Positions 42,124 to 55,248 are shown, numbered from the stretch's first letter. The stretch is 64,000 nt of DNA from Streptomyces sp. TLI_053 (GCF_900105395.1 NZ_LT629775.1:9079501-9143500); one strand, 5' to 3'. The notes: a model not told the origin generated them from the sequence alone. Program-made: numbers and translations.

Positions 42124-42663
42124 TCAGCCGGGGGACCGGTCCCGGTCGCGGGTCGGGTCGTGGTGGTGCCGACGCAGGTGGAGCACCGGCAGGAGCAGCC
42201 AGCAGGCCGCGAACCAGGCCATCACCGCCCCCGCGATCCAGGCCGCCGCCGCGCTCCCGGTGGCGACCCGGAGCAGGAGCAGCAGCGCGGTGCCGATGGT
42301 GAGCGCCAGCAGCACCAGACCGATCGCGACCAGCCGGGCCGCCGCCTCGACCAGCTGCGGCTTGAGCTGGTGGCCGGCGAAGAGCCGGTGGTAGGAGACG
42401 GGGGCGGTGAGCGCGCCGGTGGCCAGGGCGCCGAGGACCACGGTGAGCACGTAGAGGCCGCGGTCGAAGGCGCCCAGCTGGGCGAAACGCGGCATGAAGA
42501 CCACGCTCAGCAGGAAGCCGAACAGGATCTGCGAGCCGGTCTGGGCGACCCGGACCTCCTGGAGCAGGTCGTTCCAGCGGCGGTCGGCGCGCTCGTCCGC
42601 CGACTCCCGCCGCCCCGTGCGGGCGGAGGCGGCGCCGCTGCGCCCGGTGGTCCCCGGTGGCAT
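42124..42663 (-). CDS. DUF6328 family membrane protein
   Basis: 179 residues. The cytoplasmic N-terminal part (RRWNDLLQEVRVAQTGSQIL) leads into four hydrophobic helices: FGFLLSVVFMPRF, YVLTVVLGALATGALTAP, LVAIGLVLLALTIGTALLLL and WIAGAVMAWFAACWLLLPV. The motif LQELRVAQTGVQ-like is the signature of DUF6328. Function unknown; frequently seen in actinobacterial stress regulons. The ATG follows CGGAGGTG, and a SigB-type promoter lies 70 bp upstream. Confidence 0.85.
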   Translation of the reverse strand: MPPGTTGRSGAASARTGRRESADERADRRWNDLLQEVRVAQTGSQILFGFLLSVVFMPRFAQLGAFDRGLYVLTVVLGALATGALTAPVSYHRLFAGHQLKPQLVEAAARLVAIGLVLLALTIGTALLLLLRVATGSAAAAWIAGAVMAWFAACWLLLPVLHLRRHHHDPTRDRDRSPG

Positions 42664-42730
42664 CCGGCCCACCTCCGTCCGCTCCGTTGCCGTCGGCCGT
42701 GCTCGTGCTCCTCGTGGGTCCGCCTCGCGT

Positions 42731-42755
42731 GTAGCCGCACCGGGCCGGGGCAAAC
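42731..42755 (-). promoter_or_regulatory. SigB-type promoter candidate for the DUF6328 gene
   Basis: On the minus strand GTTT, 15 bases, GGCTAC. The spacer begins GCCCCGG, as in the element at 44581-44605. Close to the SigB-family consensus GTTT-N14-16-GGGTAY. Confidence 0.5.
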
Positions 42756-42906
42756 GCCCGGCATGGAGGTCACGACCCGGCCACCGCCGGCGCCGTCCTG
42801 CCGGGCGGCCGACCGTCGGGTGCCCGCCGTCCGCGCGGCCCGACCCGCCGCGCGGCATCATGGTGCTGACGGGACGAGGCAGTTCCGACCGGACCGGGAG
42901 CCAGCC

Positions 42907-43407
42907 ATGCATCTGTCCGCCGGGGGCGACGGGGAAGACGGGGGTGCGGGGGGAGGGCCGGGCACGGGGGAGCCCGGTGCGGGTGCGTTCCGGTCGGGCG
43001 GGCTGCGCGTCGAGTCGCGGCGGACCGGAACGGTGCGGATCGTCTCGCTCCGGGGCGAACTCGACCACGACTCGGTGGACGGCTTGCGCTCGGCGCTCGG
43101 CGGACTGCCGGAGGACGGCCTGGCCCGGATCCTGGTGGACCTCGCCGAGCTGAGCTTCTGCGACTCGACCGGCCTGAACATCCTGCTGCGGGCCCGGCAA
43201 GACGCGGAAGCGGCCGGCGTGCGGCTGGAGATCACCGGGCCCCGCCCCGCCGTGGTCCGGCTGTTCGCGGTCACCGGGGCGGACACCGTCCTGCGGATCC
43301 ACCCCGACCTCGTTCTCGCGCTGGCGGTCGACGACGGCCCGTCGGCCCCCGGCCGCCCGAGCGGTCCCGACCGTTCCGGGCCCGCCGCCCCCGAGGGAGG
43401 GCCGTGA
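42907..43407 (+). CDS. STAS-domain anti-sigma factor antagonist
   Basis: 166 residues. Gly-rich N-terminus (about 30 residues), then the STAS core: TVRIVSLRGELDHDSVDGLR, ILVDLAELSFCDSTGLNILL with the target Ser in DSTGLN, and RLFAVTGADTVLRIH. The C-terminus is Pro/Gly-rich. ATG start with GGGAG upstream. Its stop overlaps the start of the HATPase gene (TGATG), so the antagonist and its likely kinase partner are translationally coupled. Confidence 0.92.
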   Translation: MHLSAGGDGEDGGAGGGPGTGEPGAGAFRSGGLRVESRRTGTVRIVSLRGELDHDSVDGLRSALGGLPEDGLARILVDLAELSFCDSTGLNILLRARQDAEAAGVRLEITGPRPAVVRLFAVTGADTVLRIHPDLVLALAVDDGPSAPGRPSGPDRSGPAAPEGGP

Positions 43408-43874
43408 TGGGCCACCCGGGAGCCGCTGCCGCACCGGAACGGGACCAGACCCGGCGGCTGCCGCTGAGCAGCAGCGCCGGTGCGGTGCAGCAGTGCCGGG
43501 ACTTCAGCCGCCAGGCACTGCTCGACTGGCACTGGCTGGCCGTGGACGGGGGGAGCCGGCCCGACGAGGAGCAGGTGGCCGTCTTCGAGGACGTCCTGCT
43601 GATGGTCTCCGAACTGGTCACCAACGCCTGCCTGCACGCCCCCGGCGGGCCGCGCGAGCTGCGGCTTCGCTGGGACACCGTCCGGCTGCGGGTCGAAGTC
43701 AGCGACGCGAGCCCGGTCCCGCCCGAGCTGCGTCCGTCCGCCGACCCGGGGCAGCCGGGCGGCCACGGCCTGCGGGTGGTGGACCGGCTCGCCCGGGCCT
43801 GGGGGTCGCGGCCCGAGAACGGGGGCAAGTCGGTCTGGCTGGAGGTGTCGTCGCCGCTGGACCACCGCACCTGA
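43407..43874 (+). CDS. HATPase anti-sigma factor / serine kinase (RsbW-like)
   Basis: 155 residues. GHKL ATPase with N box FEDVLLMVSELVTNACLHAP, G1 box VEVSDASPVPP (the DxGxG is degenerate to DAS) and G2 box GGHGLRVVDRLARAWG. Such proteins hold a sigma factor and phosphorylate the STAS antagonist. It is coupled to the STAS gene by a TGATG overlap. A long hairpin spans its stop codon. The GTG one codon upstream is an alternative start. Confidence 0.9.
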   Translation: MGHPGAAAAPERDQTRRLPLSSSAGAVQQCRDFSRQALLDWHWLAVDGGSRPDEEQVAVFEDVLLMVSELVTNACLHAPGGPRELRLRWDTVRLRVEVSDASPVPPELRPSADPGQPGGHGLRVVDRLARAWGSRPENGGKSVWLEVSSPLDHRT

Positions 43875-43896
43875 GGTGCGATGGTCCAGCGGCGAC
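43850..43896. terminator. Terminator hairpin spanning the stop codon
   Basis: About 22 pairs with one mismatch: GTCGCCGCTGGACCA on the left pairs with TGGTCCAGCGGCGAC on the right, continued by CGCACC/GGTGCG around the TGA. Terminates the STAS-HATPase pair and the convergent small gene. Confidence 0.75.
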
Positions 43897-43907
43897 GGGT
43901 CCGGGTC

Positions 43908-44093
43908 TCAGTCGCCGAGCGGCCGGGGCTCCGTCGCGGGCCCCGGCCCGGGCACGGCGGGCGGGCCGGGATCGGGGTCGGGCGGCGGGAAGGGCGGTAC
44001 GGGCGGTGGCGCCGGGTCCGGCACCGGCCGGGGTGCGGGGTCCGGGTGCGGGAACGGTTCGGTGTCCGGATGGACGGGTGGCGGGACGGTCAT
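43908..44093 (-). CDS. Small proline-rich protein
   Basis: 61 residues, about half Pro, with PDP, PPVP and PGP repeats (PHPDPAPRPVPDPAPPPVPP). ATG start with a good GGAAGGAGG site ten bases before. No membrane segment. Probably a disordered linker-like peptide; function unknown. Confidence 0.5.
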   Translation of the reverse strand: MTVPPPVHPDTEPFPHPDPAPRPVPDPAPPPVPPFPPPDPDPGPPAVPGPGPATEPRPLGD

Positions 44094-44214
44094 GGCGGCC
44101 GTGCCTCCTTCCCGGGGTCGGGGCCGTCTCGGGCTCCCCGGCCCGGTACCGGAGCGCCGCGGTGGGCGCTGACCGGGCCGGACACGGGAATTCACCCGAA
44201 CGGTACAGTTGGCG

Positions 44215-44538
44215 TCAGTGGCCGAGTGCCCGGGCCAGCTCGCGCTTGTTCATCTTCGAGCGGCCCTCGATGTTGCGCTGCCTGGCCTCGTTGTACAGCT
44301 GGTCGTAGGTGGGCCCGCCGGCGCCCCGGTGCGAGCGCTGCCCGCCCCGGCGGCCGGACGAGATGTCGTGGGTGGAGCTGCGGCTGGCGGTCCTGGACTC
44401 GCCGTGCCGGGCACGCTCCTTGTTGACGGTCCGCGCGGCGATCTCCTCGGCGCGGTCCTCGCTCTCGCCGCGCTCCAGCACGCTCTCCTTGATGTGCTCG
44501 TACTGGCGTTCCCGTTTCGGACTCGATCCTCGGGGCAT
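44215..44538 (-). CDS. Rho-N/SAP-like small basic protein (annotated elsewhere as plasmid stabilisation protein)
   Basis: 107 residues. N-terminal helix (SPKRERQYEHIKESVLERGE, EDRAEEIAARTVNKERARHG) followed by a Ser/Gly-rich linker. The C-terminal Rho-N-like nucleic-acid-binding helix-extended-helix reads GPTYDQLYNEARQRNIEGRS then KMNKRELARAL. These are stand-alone DNA-binding proteins of Streptomyces; the plasmid-stabilisation name is historical and I do not infer that role. The ATG is followed upstream by a SigB-type promoter at 43 bp. Confidence 0.8.
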   Translation of the reverse strand: MPRGSSPKRERQYEHIKESVLERGESEDRAEEIAARTVNKERARHGESRTASRSSTHDISSGRRGGQRSHRGAGGPTYDQLYNEARQRNIEGRSKMNKRELARALGH

Positions 44539-44580
44539 GGCGACGCTCCTTCCCTCGGCCGGTACGTCGGCGGGTGGCGC

Positions 44581-44605
44581 CTACCCGACGGCGCCGGGGC
44601 AAAAC
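44581..44605 (-). promoter_or_regulatory. SigB-type promoter candidate for the Rho-N-like gene
   Basis: On the minus strand GTTT, 15 bases, GGGTAG; the spacer begins TGCCCCGGCG. The best match to the SigB-family consensus in this window. Confidence 0.55.
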
Positions 44606-44762
44606 GGGCGCAGGCACCGGGGGCCGCTCCGACGCCGTCCGCCCCGCCTGTCCCGGGTGGCGGGACGGTGGCAGAGTGGAAAGCGGGACGGCGCCGCCGC
44701 CCCCATCGGCCGGGGCCGCCGCGCAGCGGCCCGGCCGCGCGGTCGATCCGGACGGTGGACGG

Positions 44763-48727
<3,965 letters not shown>

Positions 48728-48731
<4 letters not shown>

Positions 48732-51130
48732 CCGACGGCCCCCGGCCCGGCGGTCCGCCGGGTGTCCCCCCGTACGGCGCCGGACCGACCGGGCCCGCCG
48801 GGGGACCGGGGGAGGCCCAGGACGCCGTGGCGCGGCAGCTCGCCGGGGCCGTCCGGCGGCTCCAGCACGCCGTGGAGCGGATGCGGGCCGAGGAGGGCAC
48901 CCGGGCGCTGGTCGACCTCGCCACCGGCATGCTCGCCGAGCGGCTGACCTCGACGACCGCCGAGGCCGCCGCCCGGCTGGCCGCGCTCGCCCGGGAGGCC
49001 GGAGTGCCGGTCGCCACCCTGGCCGCCGACGTCGTCGGACGCACGGCCGAGGGGCCTGCCCGGGACGGCGGGCCCGGACCGTCGGACCGCCGCGGTGCGC
49101 CGGGGTCCGCCGGGGCACCCGCCCCACCGGCCCCCGCCCGGGCCCTCGCCGCCGTCCCCGACCTCGCGGGCGCCGTCGAGGCCGTCCTCCGGCAGGGCGC
49201 CGCCCCCCTCGGCGCCCACGCCGTGCTGGTCTGGCAACGGCTGCCCGGCGGCGGCCTCGCCCTCGCCGCCCAGGCCGGACTGCCCCTGGACGAGGCCGAG
49301 GCCTGGAACCGGGTGCCCCCCGGCGTCGACACCCCCGCCCGACAGGCCGTCACCGGCGGCGAGGACCGCTGGCCCGACGCGCCTGCGCCGACCGGACCCG
49401 TCGCCGGTGGAGCCACCACCCCCCGCGCCGTCCTCCCGCTGCTCGCCGACGGCCGCCGCCTCGGGGCCCTCGAAGTGCTCTGGCCCGGCCCCGCACCCGA
49501 GCTCGGCCCGCCGCAACGCCGCCGGCTCCGCGCCCTCGCCGACCTCTGCGCCACCCTCCTCGGCCACCCGGAGCCCCCCGTGCCGCCCGACCGGGAGGCG
49601 GACCTGCTCGACGGCGTGCTCGACCCGGCCCTCCTGCTCGAACCCGTCCTGCGGGACGGCCGGGTGGTGGACTTCACCGTCCTGCGCACCAACCGGCTGT
49701 TCCGTGACCCGCTCGGCCGCCCCCGCAGCGGCCTGGACGGCACCTCCCTCCTGGAGACCTACCCGATGGCCTGCGCCACCGGTCTGCTGGAACCGCTGCT
49801 CCGGGCGCACGAGACCGGCGAGCCCCGGACCGACGACCGCCTGCGCCTGGTCTTCCAGGGCGGCGGGATCGCCGTACCCGCCGTCCTGCGGATCGCCGTC
49901 GCCCCGCTCGGCCCCCGCCTCCTGCTCAGCTGGCAGCGCGACACCGACCGGTCCGGCGATCCCGAGCAGACCGACCTGCTGCGCCAGGCCCAACGCCTGG
50001 CCCGGGTGGCCGGGTTCGAGGAACAGCCGGACAGCGGCCGGATCCTCTGGAGCGAGGGCCTGAGCGAACTGTTCGGCCTGCCGCCGGAGTCCGCCGTGCC
50101 CCTCGCCCGGCTCGCCCGGCACGTCCACCCCGACGACGGGCCCGCCGTCCGCCGGCTGCTGGACACCGTCCGGCACCGGCTGCGCACCGCCTCCTCGGTG
50201 TTCAGGCTGGTCCGCCCGGACGGCTCCCAGCGCTACACCCGGGTGATCGCCGAACCGGTCCTGGACGAGGCGGGCCGTCTCGTCGCGATCCGCGGTGCCT
50301 ACCACGACGTGTCGGCCCAGCACTGGACCGAGATCGCCCTCGGCGCCACCCGGGCCCGGCTGGCGGACAGCGAGCAGGAGACGGCCGAGCGCGAGCAACT
50401 CGCGCTCCGGCTCCAGCAGGCGATCCTGCCCGCGGCACCCCCGCCCCTCGGAGCCTCCGGACTGCGCGCCGCCGTCCGCTACCGGCCCGCCGCCAAACGC
50501 GAACGGGTCGGCGGCGACTGGTACGACGTCCTGGTGCTGCCCGACCGCCGGGTGCTGCTGGCCGTCGGCGACGTGGCCGGGCACGGGGTCGGCGCGGCCA
50601 CCGGCATGGTCGCGCTCCGGCACGCGCTGCGCGGTCTGGCCGTCACCGGTGCCGGACCGGGCAGGCTGCTGGAGTGGGCCAACACCGTGGCCCTTCGCGA
50701 ACCGGCGCAGGTGACCGCCACCGCCGTCTGCGTGCTGCTCGGACCGGACGACGGCTCGCTGCGCTGGGCCCGGGCCGGGCACCTCCCGCCGATCAGACTC
50801 GCCCCCGGCGGCGCCGAGGTGCTGCCGCTGCCGCACGGCGTGCTGCTCGGGGCGCTGGCGGACGCCGAGTACGAGGAGTACACCGCCCGGCTCGTCCCGG
50901 GCGACGTGCTGCTCCTCTACACCGACGGCCTGGTCGAGCGCCGGGACCGCCCGGTCGAGGAGTCGGTGGACCAGCTGATCCGGGCGGCCGGCCCGCCCGG
51001 CCCCGATCTGGAGCGGTACCTGGACCTGCTGCTGGAGCTGAGCCCGGCCGACACCGACGACGACACCTGCCTGGTCGCCGTCCGCATCGAGCCGCCGGAG
51101 GCCGCCGCGGGACCGCCGCCCGACGGATGA
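48728..51130 (+). CDS. ANTAR-GAF-PAS-PP2C serine phosphatase
   Basis: 800 residues, ATGA-coupled to the hybrid kinase. Domains in order: a helix plus ANTAR-like segment (about 35-105: ERMRAEEGTRALVDLATGML then AEAAARLAALAREAGVPVAT), a GAF-like domain (about 130-275), two PAS-like regions (about 290-400 and 415-530, with HVHPDDGPAVRRLLDTVRHR), and the SpoIIE/PP2C domain (about 560-790). The last contains GGDWYDVLVLPDRRVLLAVG then DVAGHGVGAATG, WARAGHLPPIRL, LLLYTDGLVERRDR and DDDTCLVAVR. The kinase may control this phosphatase through its receiver, which would then reset STAS antagonists. ANTAR normally binds RNA; its presence in a phosphatase is unusual. Confidence 0.88.
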
Positions 51131-51365
51131 CGGGACGGACGACGGGCGGTCACGGACGCCCGCCGCACCGGCGGCCGCCGCTCCTCAGGTGCCGATGCCC
51201 CCCGCCCTGCACGCATTGACGAAGGACCGTGCGCGCCTCGCACACCCCGCGACGCCGTACCGGCCCTAGGGTCGGTGGCCGGAGCCGTCCTGGCCGCCGC
51301 GCGCACGGGGGTGGTGCGGGGCCCGGCGGTGTCCCACGACACACGCACCACGAAGGAGAACAACC

Positions 51366-52139
51366 ATGTCGAACCGCAGGACCGTCGCGGTGGTCGGCGC
51401 GACCGGCCGTCTGGGCGAGCACGTAGTCCGCGTGCTGGCGGAACGCGGCCACGAGGTCGTGGCGATCTCGCGCTCGGCGGGCGTCGACATCGTCACGGGC
51501 GAGGGCCTCGACAAGGCGCTGACCGGGGTCCAGGTCGTCGTCGACACCTCCGGCACCCCCTCCGCGGACGAGACGGTGGCGACGGAGTTCTTCACCGCCG
51601 CCGCCGCCAACCTGCACGCCGCGGGAGCCCGGACCGGGGTGGAGCTGATCGTCTCGGTGTCCATCCTCGGCATCGACGCGTCGACCGGCGGTTACTACCG
51701 TGCCAAGGTCGCCCACGAGAAGGCCCTGACGGCCGGCCCGCTGCCGGTCCGGATCCTGCGCGCCGCGCAGTTCCACGAGTTCGTCGAGCCGCTGGTCAGC
51801 TGGGGCCGTCAGGGCGACACCGTTCGGGTCCCGCTGATGCGCACCCAGCTCGTCGCGGCCGCGGCGGTGGCCGAGGCGCTCGTCGACCTCGCCGAGGGTC
51901 CCGCGCCCGAGCCGGGCACCACGGCGGCGCCGTTCCCCGAGATCGCCGGCCCGCGCGAGGAGAACCTCGCCAAGGCCGCCGGACTCGTCTACGCCGCCCG
52001 GGGCGAGGACGTCACCGTCGTCGAGGTCAGCGAGGAGGCGACCCCGGACCGCGAACTCCTGGAGAACGGCGCGTTCGTCGCCGGTCCCGCCACCGTGCTC
52101 GCCGGTCCGACCCTGGAGGAGTGGCTGGCGCAGGCCTGA
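51366..52139 (+). CDS. NmrA-like / atypical SDR NAD(P)-binding protein
   Basis: 257 residues, ATG start after AAGGAGAACAACC. Rossmann motif VAVVGATGRLGEHVVRVLAE, then VDTSGTPSADETVATEFF, YYRAKVAHEKALTAGPLPVR and the ILRAAQFHEF motif of the NmrA/TMR-like group. It lacks a complete SDR catalytic Tyr-x3-Lys in the classical place (YYRAK is close to it). Substrate unknown. It precedes a convergent HxlR gene. Confidence 0.88.
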   Translation: MSNRRTVAVVGATGRLGEHVVRVLAERGHEVVAISRSAGVDIVTGEGLDKALTGVQVVVDTSGTPSADETVATEFFTAAAANLHAAGARTGVELIVSVSILGIDASTGGYYRAKVAHEKALTAGPLPVRILRAAQFHEFVEPLVSWGRQGDTVRVPLMRTQLVAAAAVAEALVDLAEGPAPEPGTTAAPFPEIAGPREENLAKAAGLVYAARGEDVTVVEVSEEATPDRELLENGAFVAGPATVLAGPTLEEWLAQA

Positions 52140-52160
52140 CCGCCGCCGCCCGCCCGGCCG

Positions 52161-52574
52161 TCAGGGGGCGGCCCCCCGGTCGGCCGGGCCGGCGGACCGG
52201 GCCCGCTCGATGTCGTTGATGTGGGCCTCCGTCCACTCGCGGAGGGCACTGATCGGCCCGGCGAGGCTGCGCCCGAGGTCGGTCAGGCCGTACTCGACGC
52301 GCGGCGGCACGGTCGGGTGCACGGTGCGGGTGACGAAGCCGTCGGTCTCGAGCAGCCGCAGGGTCTGGGTGAGCATCTTCTGCGACACCCCCTCGATCCG
52401 CCGGAACAGCTCGGTGTAGCGCAGGGTGCCGTCGAGCAGGCAGTCGACGATCAGGACGGTCCACTTGCCGGCGATGTGGTCGAGGACCTGGCGCGTCGGG
52501 CACTTCGCGGAGTAGACGTCGGCCGGGAAGCCGGAGGATGCCACGGTGGTCTTCACCCGGGGAGAGTAACGCAC
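52161..52574 (-). CDS. HxlR family winged-helix regulator
   Basis: 137 residues. CPTRQVLDHIAGKWTVLIVD then CLLDGTLRYTELFRRIEGVS, QKMLTQTLRLLETDGFVTR and YGLTDLGRSL are the HxlR signature; the N-terminal Cys (about residue 25) is the redox or electrophile-sensing residue in several members. GTG start; the downstream GTG (KTTVASSGFP) is also possible. Divergent from the nitroreductase gene, with a palindrome between, so repression of the nitroreductase and perhaps of the SDR gene is likely. Confidence 0.92.
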   Translation of the reverse strand: MRYSPRVKTTVASSGFPADVYSAKCPTRQVLDHIAGKWTVLIVDCLLDGTLRYTELFRRIEGVSQKMLTQTLRLLETDGFVTRTVHPTVPPRVEYGLTDLGRSLAGPISALREWTEAHINDIERARSAGPADRGAAP

Positions 52575-52597
52575 TTTCAGGTGCCTTCTTCCTAAAA

Positions 52598-52610
52598 GAG
52601 AGTGACTCTC
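52598..52610. promoter_or_regulatory. Palindrome between hxlR-type and nitroreductase genes
   Basis: GAGAGT-G-ACTCTC, perfect, 13 bp, in the 50-bp divergent gap. Candidate HxlR operator; it would overlap both promoters. Confidence 0.45.
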
Positions 52611-52624
52611 CGAGAGTTGTCGGC

Positions 52625-53401
52625 ATGACGAACCGCACCCTGAACCGGACGACCGACCGCACCGCGAACCGCACGACCGACCGCAGCGGGAACCGCACGA
52701 CCGACCACACCGTCAGCGACACCACCGGCCGCGCGACGGACCGCACGGCGAACGGCACGATGTCCGTCCCCGAAGCGATCCGCACCCGCCGCACCGTCCG
52801 CCACTACCGGCCCGACCCGGTCTCCCCGGAGCTGCTCGACACCCTGCTCGACCTGGCCGTGGAAGCTCCCACCAGCTGGAACCTCCAGGACCGTTCGATC
52901 GTGGTGGTGTCGGGCGAGGAGGGCCGGGCCGGGCTGGCCCGGGCCACGGGGGGCCAGCCCCAGCCGAGCGAGGCTCCGGTGGTGCTGGTCTTCGTCGCCG
53001 AACCGCAGGCATGGCGGGAGGACCGCAGCGACGTCTACCGGCAGGCGCGGCAGAACGGCGCGTGGAGCGAGGAGTTCGTCGAGATGTTCTCCGCCGCCGC
53101 GCAGGAGTTCCAGGAGGGCCTGGAGCAGCGCGGCCTGCTCCGCGAGTACGCGGTGAAGGACGCGGTCATCGCCGCCTCCTTCGTGATGCTCGCGGCCACC
53201 GGGATGGGGCTGGCGACCTCGCCGATGAACGGCTGGGACGAGGAGGAGGTGAAGAAGGTGATCGGGATCGAGCACCGCGAGGACCTCGCGATCGCCCTGC
53301 TGGTCGCGGTCGGCCACCCCGCCGGCACCCGGTTCCACCCGGGCCGCCGCCCCCGCCGGCGCGTCGTCTTCGAGGAGACCTGGGGTGCCCACGGCGGCTG
53401 A
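52625..53401 (+). CDS. Nitroreductase family protein with Asn-Arg-Thr repeat N-terminus
   Basis: 258 residues. The core is a flavin nitroreductase: VPEAIRTRRTVRHYRPDPVS, APTSWNLQDRSIVVV (FMN-binding), VKDAVIAASFVMLAATGMGL and MNGWDEEEVKKVIGI. The first about 45 residues are a low-complexity extension of NRTTDRTANRTTDRS-type repeats that the family lacks; the ATG at 52760 (SVPEAIRTRR) would give a normal-sized protein but has no visible ribosome site. Divergent from HxlR. Confidence 0.88.
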   Translation: MTNRTLNRTTDRTANRTTDRSGNRTTDHTVSDTTGRATDRTANGTMSVPEAIRTRRTVRHYRPDPVSPELLDTLLDLAVEAPTSWNLQDRSIVVVSGEEGRAGLARATGGQPQPSEAPVVLVFVAEPQAWREDRSDVYRQARQNGAWSEEFVEMFSAAAQEFQEGLEQRGLLREYAVKDAVIAASFVMLAATGMGLATSPMNGWDEEEVKKVIGIEHREDLAIALLVAVGHPAGTRFHPGRRPRRRVVFEETWGAHGG

Positions 53402-53422
53402 GCGGCCCGGCCGGGCCGGCGG

Positions 53423-54127
53423 TCACCTGCGGCCGGTGCCTCCCGGCCGGGAGGCGGTGGCGGCGCCGAAGTCGGGGCGTCCCGGCCGTCCCGCCGGGCG
53501 GGGGAGGGGCGCGCCCAGCCCGGCCGCGTACCGGCGGTACGCGCGCGCCCCGGCGGAACCGGTTCCGACGGCGGCGAGGCGGTCGGGGAACATCACCCCT
53601 CCCGCGTGCGGCCGGGCACCCGCTCCGAACAGGTTGCCGTGCAGCCGGCCGGTCACCAGGCGGCCCCGGACCCCGGGGAGCGGCCGGGACCGGCCGGCCA
53701 CCACTGGACCGCGGTTGACCTGGAACCAGACCTCGCGCCCGTTGCCGAACCGCACGACGCTCTCGCGCAGGTCGGACACGTCGGTGTACACCTCGAAGTC
53801 CCAGTCCCCCGCGGCCCCCGCGGAGCCGTACCGGCCGCGCAGGTGCCGCAGGAAGCGCCGCGGGTCGACCGGCGCGCCGAACGGAACCACCGCGTCGGCG
53901 TACGGTTCCCCGGCCACGAAGTGCAGCCTGAACTCCAGGCCGTACCGGCGCCCGCGGACCGTTCGCCGGACGTGCAGTGAGAAGGTCTCCGCGTCGTCGT
54001 GGCGGGCGCGGTGCTCGGGGCGGACGTGCCGGCTCAGGTGATCGAAGGACAGGGCCTCCCGGTCGGCCGGAAGACCGGGGATCCGGTCGACGGATCCGTG
54101 CAGCAGATAGAGGCACATCAGGTCCAC
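53423..54127 (-). CDS. Hypothetical protein
   Basis: About 234 residues, likely GTG start (DLMCLYLLHGSVDRIPG); position uncertain, as the frame remains open upstream. Beta-rich middle part: FSLHVRRTVRGRRYGLEFRL, WDFEVYTDVSDLRESVVRFG, NGREVWFQVNRGPVVAGRSR. The end is Arg/Pro-rich. I do not recognise a family. It converges on the nitroreductase gene with a 21-bp gap. Confidence 0.5.
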   Translation of the reverse strand: MDLMCLYLLHGSVDRIPGLPADREALSFDHLSRHVRPEHRARHDDAETFSLHVRRTVRGRRYGLEFRLHFVAGEPYADAVVPFGAPVDPRRFLRHLRGRYGSAGAAGDWDFEVYTDVSDLRESVVRFGNGREVWFQVNRGPVVAGRSRPLPGVRGRLVTGRLHGNLFGAGARPHAGGVMFPDRLAAVGTGSAGARAYRRYAAGLGAPLPRPAGRPGRPDFGAATASRPGGTGRR

Positions 54128-54536
54128 CGGATGGGCCTCGTGGGCCGGCCCGGCGAGGAAACCGTCGGAAAAGCTGTCCCGCAAGGGTGGCTCCAGCCGT
54201 CCCGCCCTGCCGGTGGGACCGGTCGTCGTGGTCGGTGCGCAGCCGGTCGCGGTGCGCGTCGGGATCCGCCGGGGAGGGCTGCCGCCGTTCCGCGGTGGCG
54301 TCCTCGACGGGCTCCCTCCTCGTCGGTGGACAGCAGGATGCCACGGATGTCGGTGCGTCCGCCGGACTGGGCCGGTGCCGCACGGCCCGGTCCGCCTTCC
54401 GACCCGCTCCCCGTCCGCTTTCCGACCCGCTCCCCGTCCTGCCGGAGCGGCCGGGCCGTGTACGGCGGGCCGCGGCGGGTAGGCGCGGTTCGGCCCCGGG
54501 GGGCACACGCGGGGGACGGACCGAAAGGACACCGCC
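54128..54536. other. Intergenic region
   Basis: Contains the promoter candidate at 54458-54482 and, on the minus strand, the unclear 5' part of the preceding gene. Otherwise nothing recognised. Confidence 0.35.
54458..54482 (+). promoter_or_regulatory. SigB-type promoter candidate
   Basis: GTGT, 15 bases, GGGTAG, 55 bp upstream of the membrane-protein ATG. Confidence 0.4.
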
Positions 54537-55025
54537 ATGCTGTTGTTCGGAATCCTCCTGTTCGCCGCGGCGGGAGCCTTCACCGGCCTGCTGATCGCCG
54601 ACAACCTGGACGGCGGGCCGGAGTACCAGGTGACCGTTCTGGGGCACGATCTGGTGACCCTGAACAGCCTGGGCGTCTTCCTCGCCGGGCTGGCGCTCGC
54701 GCTGCTGTTCTGCCTGGGCCTGTTGCTGGCCGGAGCGGGCCGGTCGCTCCGCCGGGCCCGGGCCGTGAAACACGGCCGCCATGCCGCGCCCGCCGCGGTC
54801 CGGCCGGAGGAGCGGACCGGGGAGCGCCCCGGGGCCCGGTCGGAGGACCGGGTCATGGAACGCAGGATCACCGACGACCGGATCTCCGACGAGCCTGCGG
54901 CGCGCGAGCCGGTCGTGCGCGAGCCGGTCGTCGGTCGCGCGGCGCGGCGGGCCGACGAGGAGGCGGGGGCCCCGGAGGACTCTCCGCGCCGGGGCCGGGG
55001 GCCGGGGCGCCTGCCGGAGCACTGA
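54537..55025 (+). CDS. Small membrane protein with charged tail
   Basis: 162 residues, ATG start after AAAGGACACC. Two helices (LLFGILLFAAAGAFTGLLIA and LGVFLAGLALALLFCLGLLL) separated by a short loop, followed by a long charged cytoplasmic tail of Glu/Arg repeats (REPVVREPVVGRAARRADEE). The two-helix head resembles small DUF-type envelope stress proteins of Streptomyces. Function unknown. Confidence 0.65.
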   Translation: MLLFGILLFAAAGAFTGLLIADNLDGGPEYQVTVLGHDLVTLNSLGVFLAGLALALLFCLGLLLAGAGRSLRRARAVKHGRHAAPAAVRPEERTGERPGARSEDRVMERRITDDRISDEPAAREPVVREPVVGRAARRADEEAGAPEDSPRRGRGPGRLPEH

Positions 55026-55184
55026 CCGGGGACCGCTCGACCGGGAGGCCCTCGGGTCGGCGTGCGAGCGCCGGTGACCTGTCGGCGTCCTGCTGTCGCG
55101 CCGTCCCGAGCCGCCGTCCCGACCCGCCGTCCGGCGCCCGCTGCCCCGGATCGCGACGGCGGGCGCCGGCGGGGAGCTGGGGGG

Positions 55185-55210
55185 GTTGGCTTGTCGCCAC
55201 CTATGGGTAA
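55185..55210 (+). promoter_or_regulatory. SigB-type promoter candidate for the GNAT gene
   Basis: GTTG, 16 bases, GGGTAA, 39 bp before the ATG. The sixth base deviates from consensus. Confidence 0.35.
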
Positions 55211-55248
55211 GCTATGACCTTCATCAGTGACTATTACGGGGGTCGAGG

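Noticed and set aside
44215-44538. Plasmid maintenance gene, implying an integrated plasmid
   Set aside because: The family name is historical; no rep, par, tra or integrase gene and no att-like repeat was seen.
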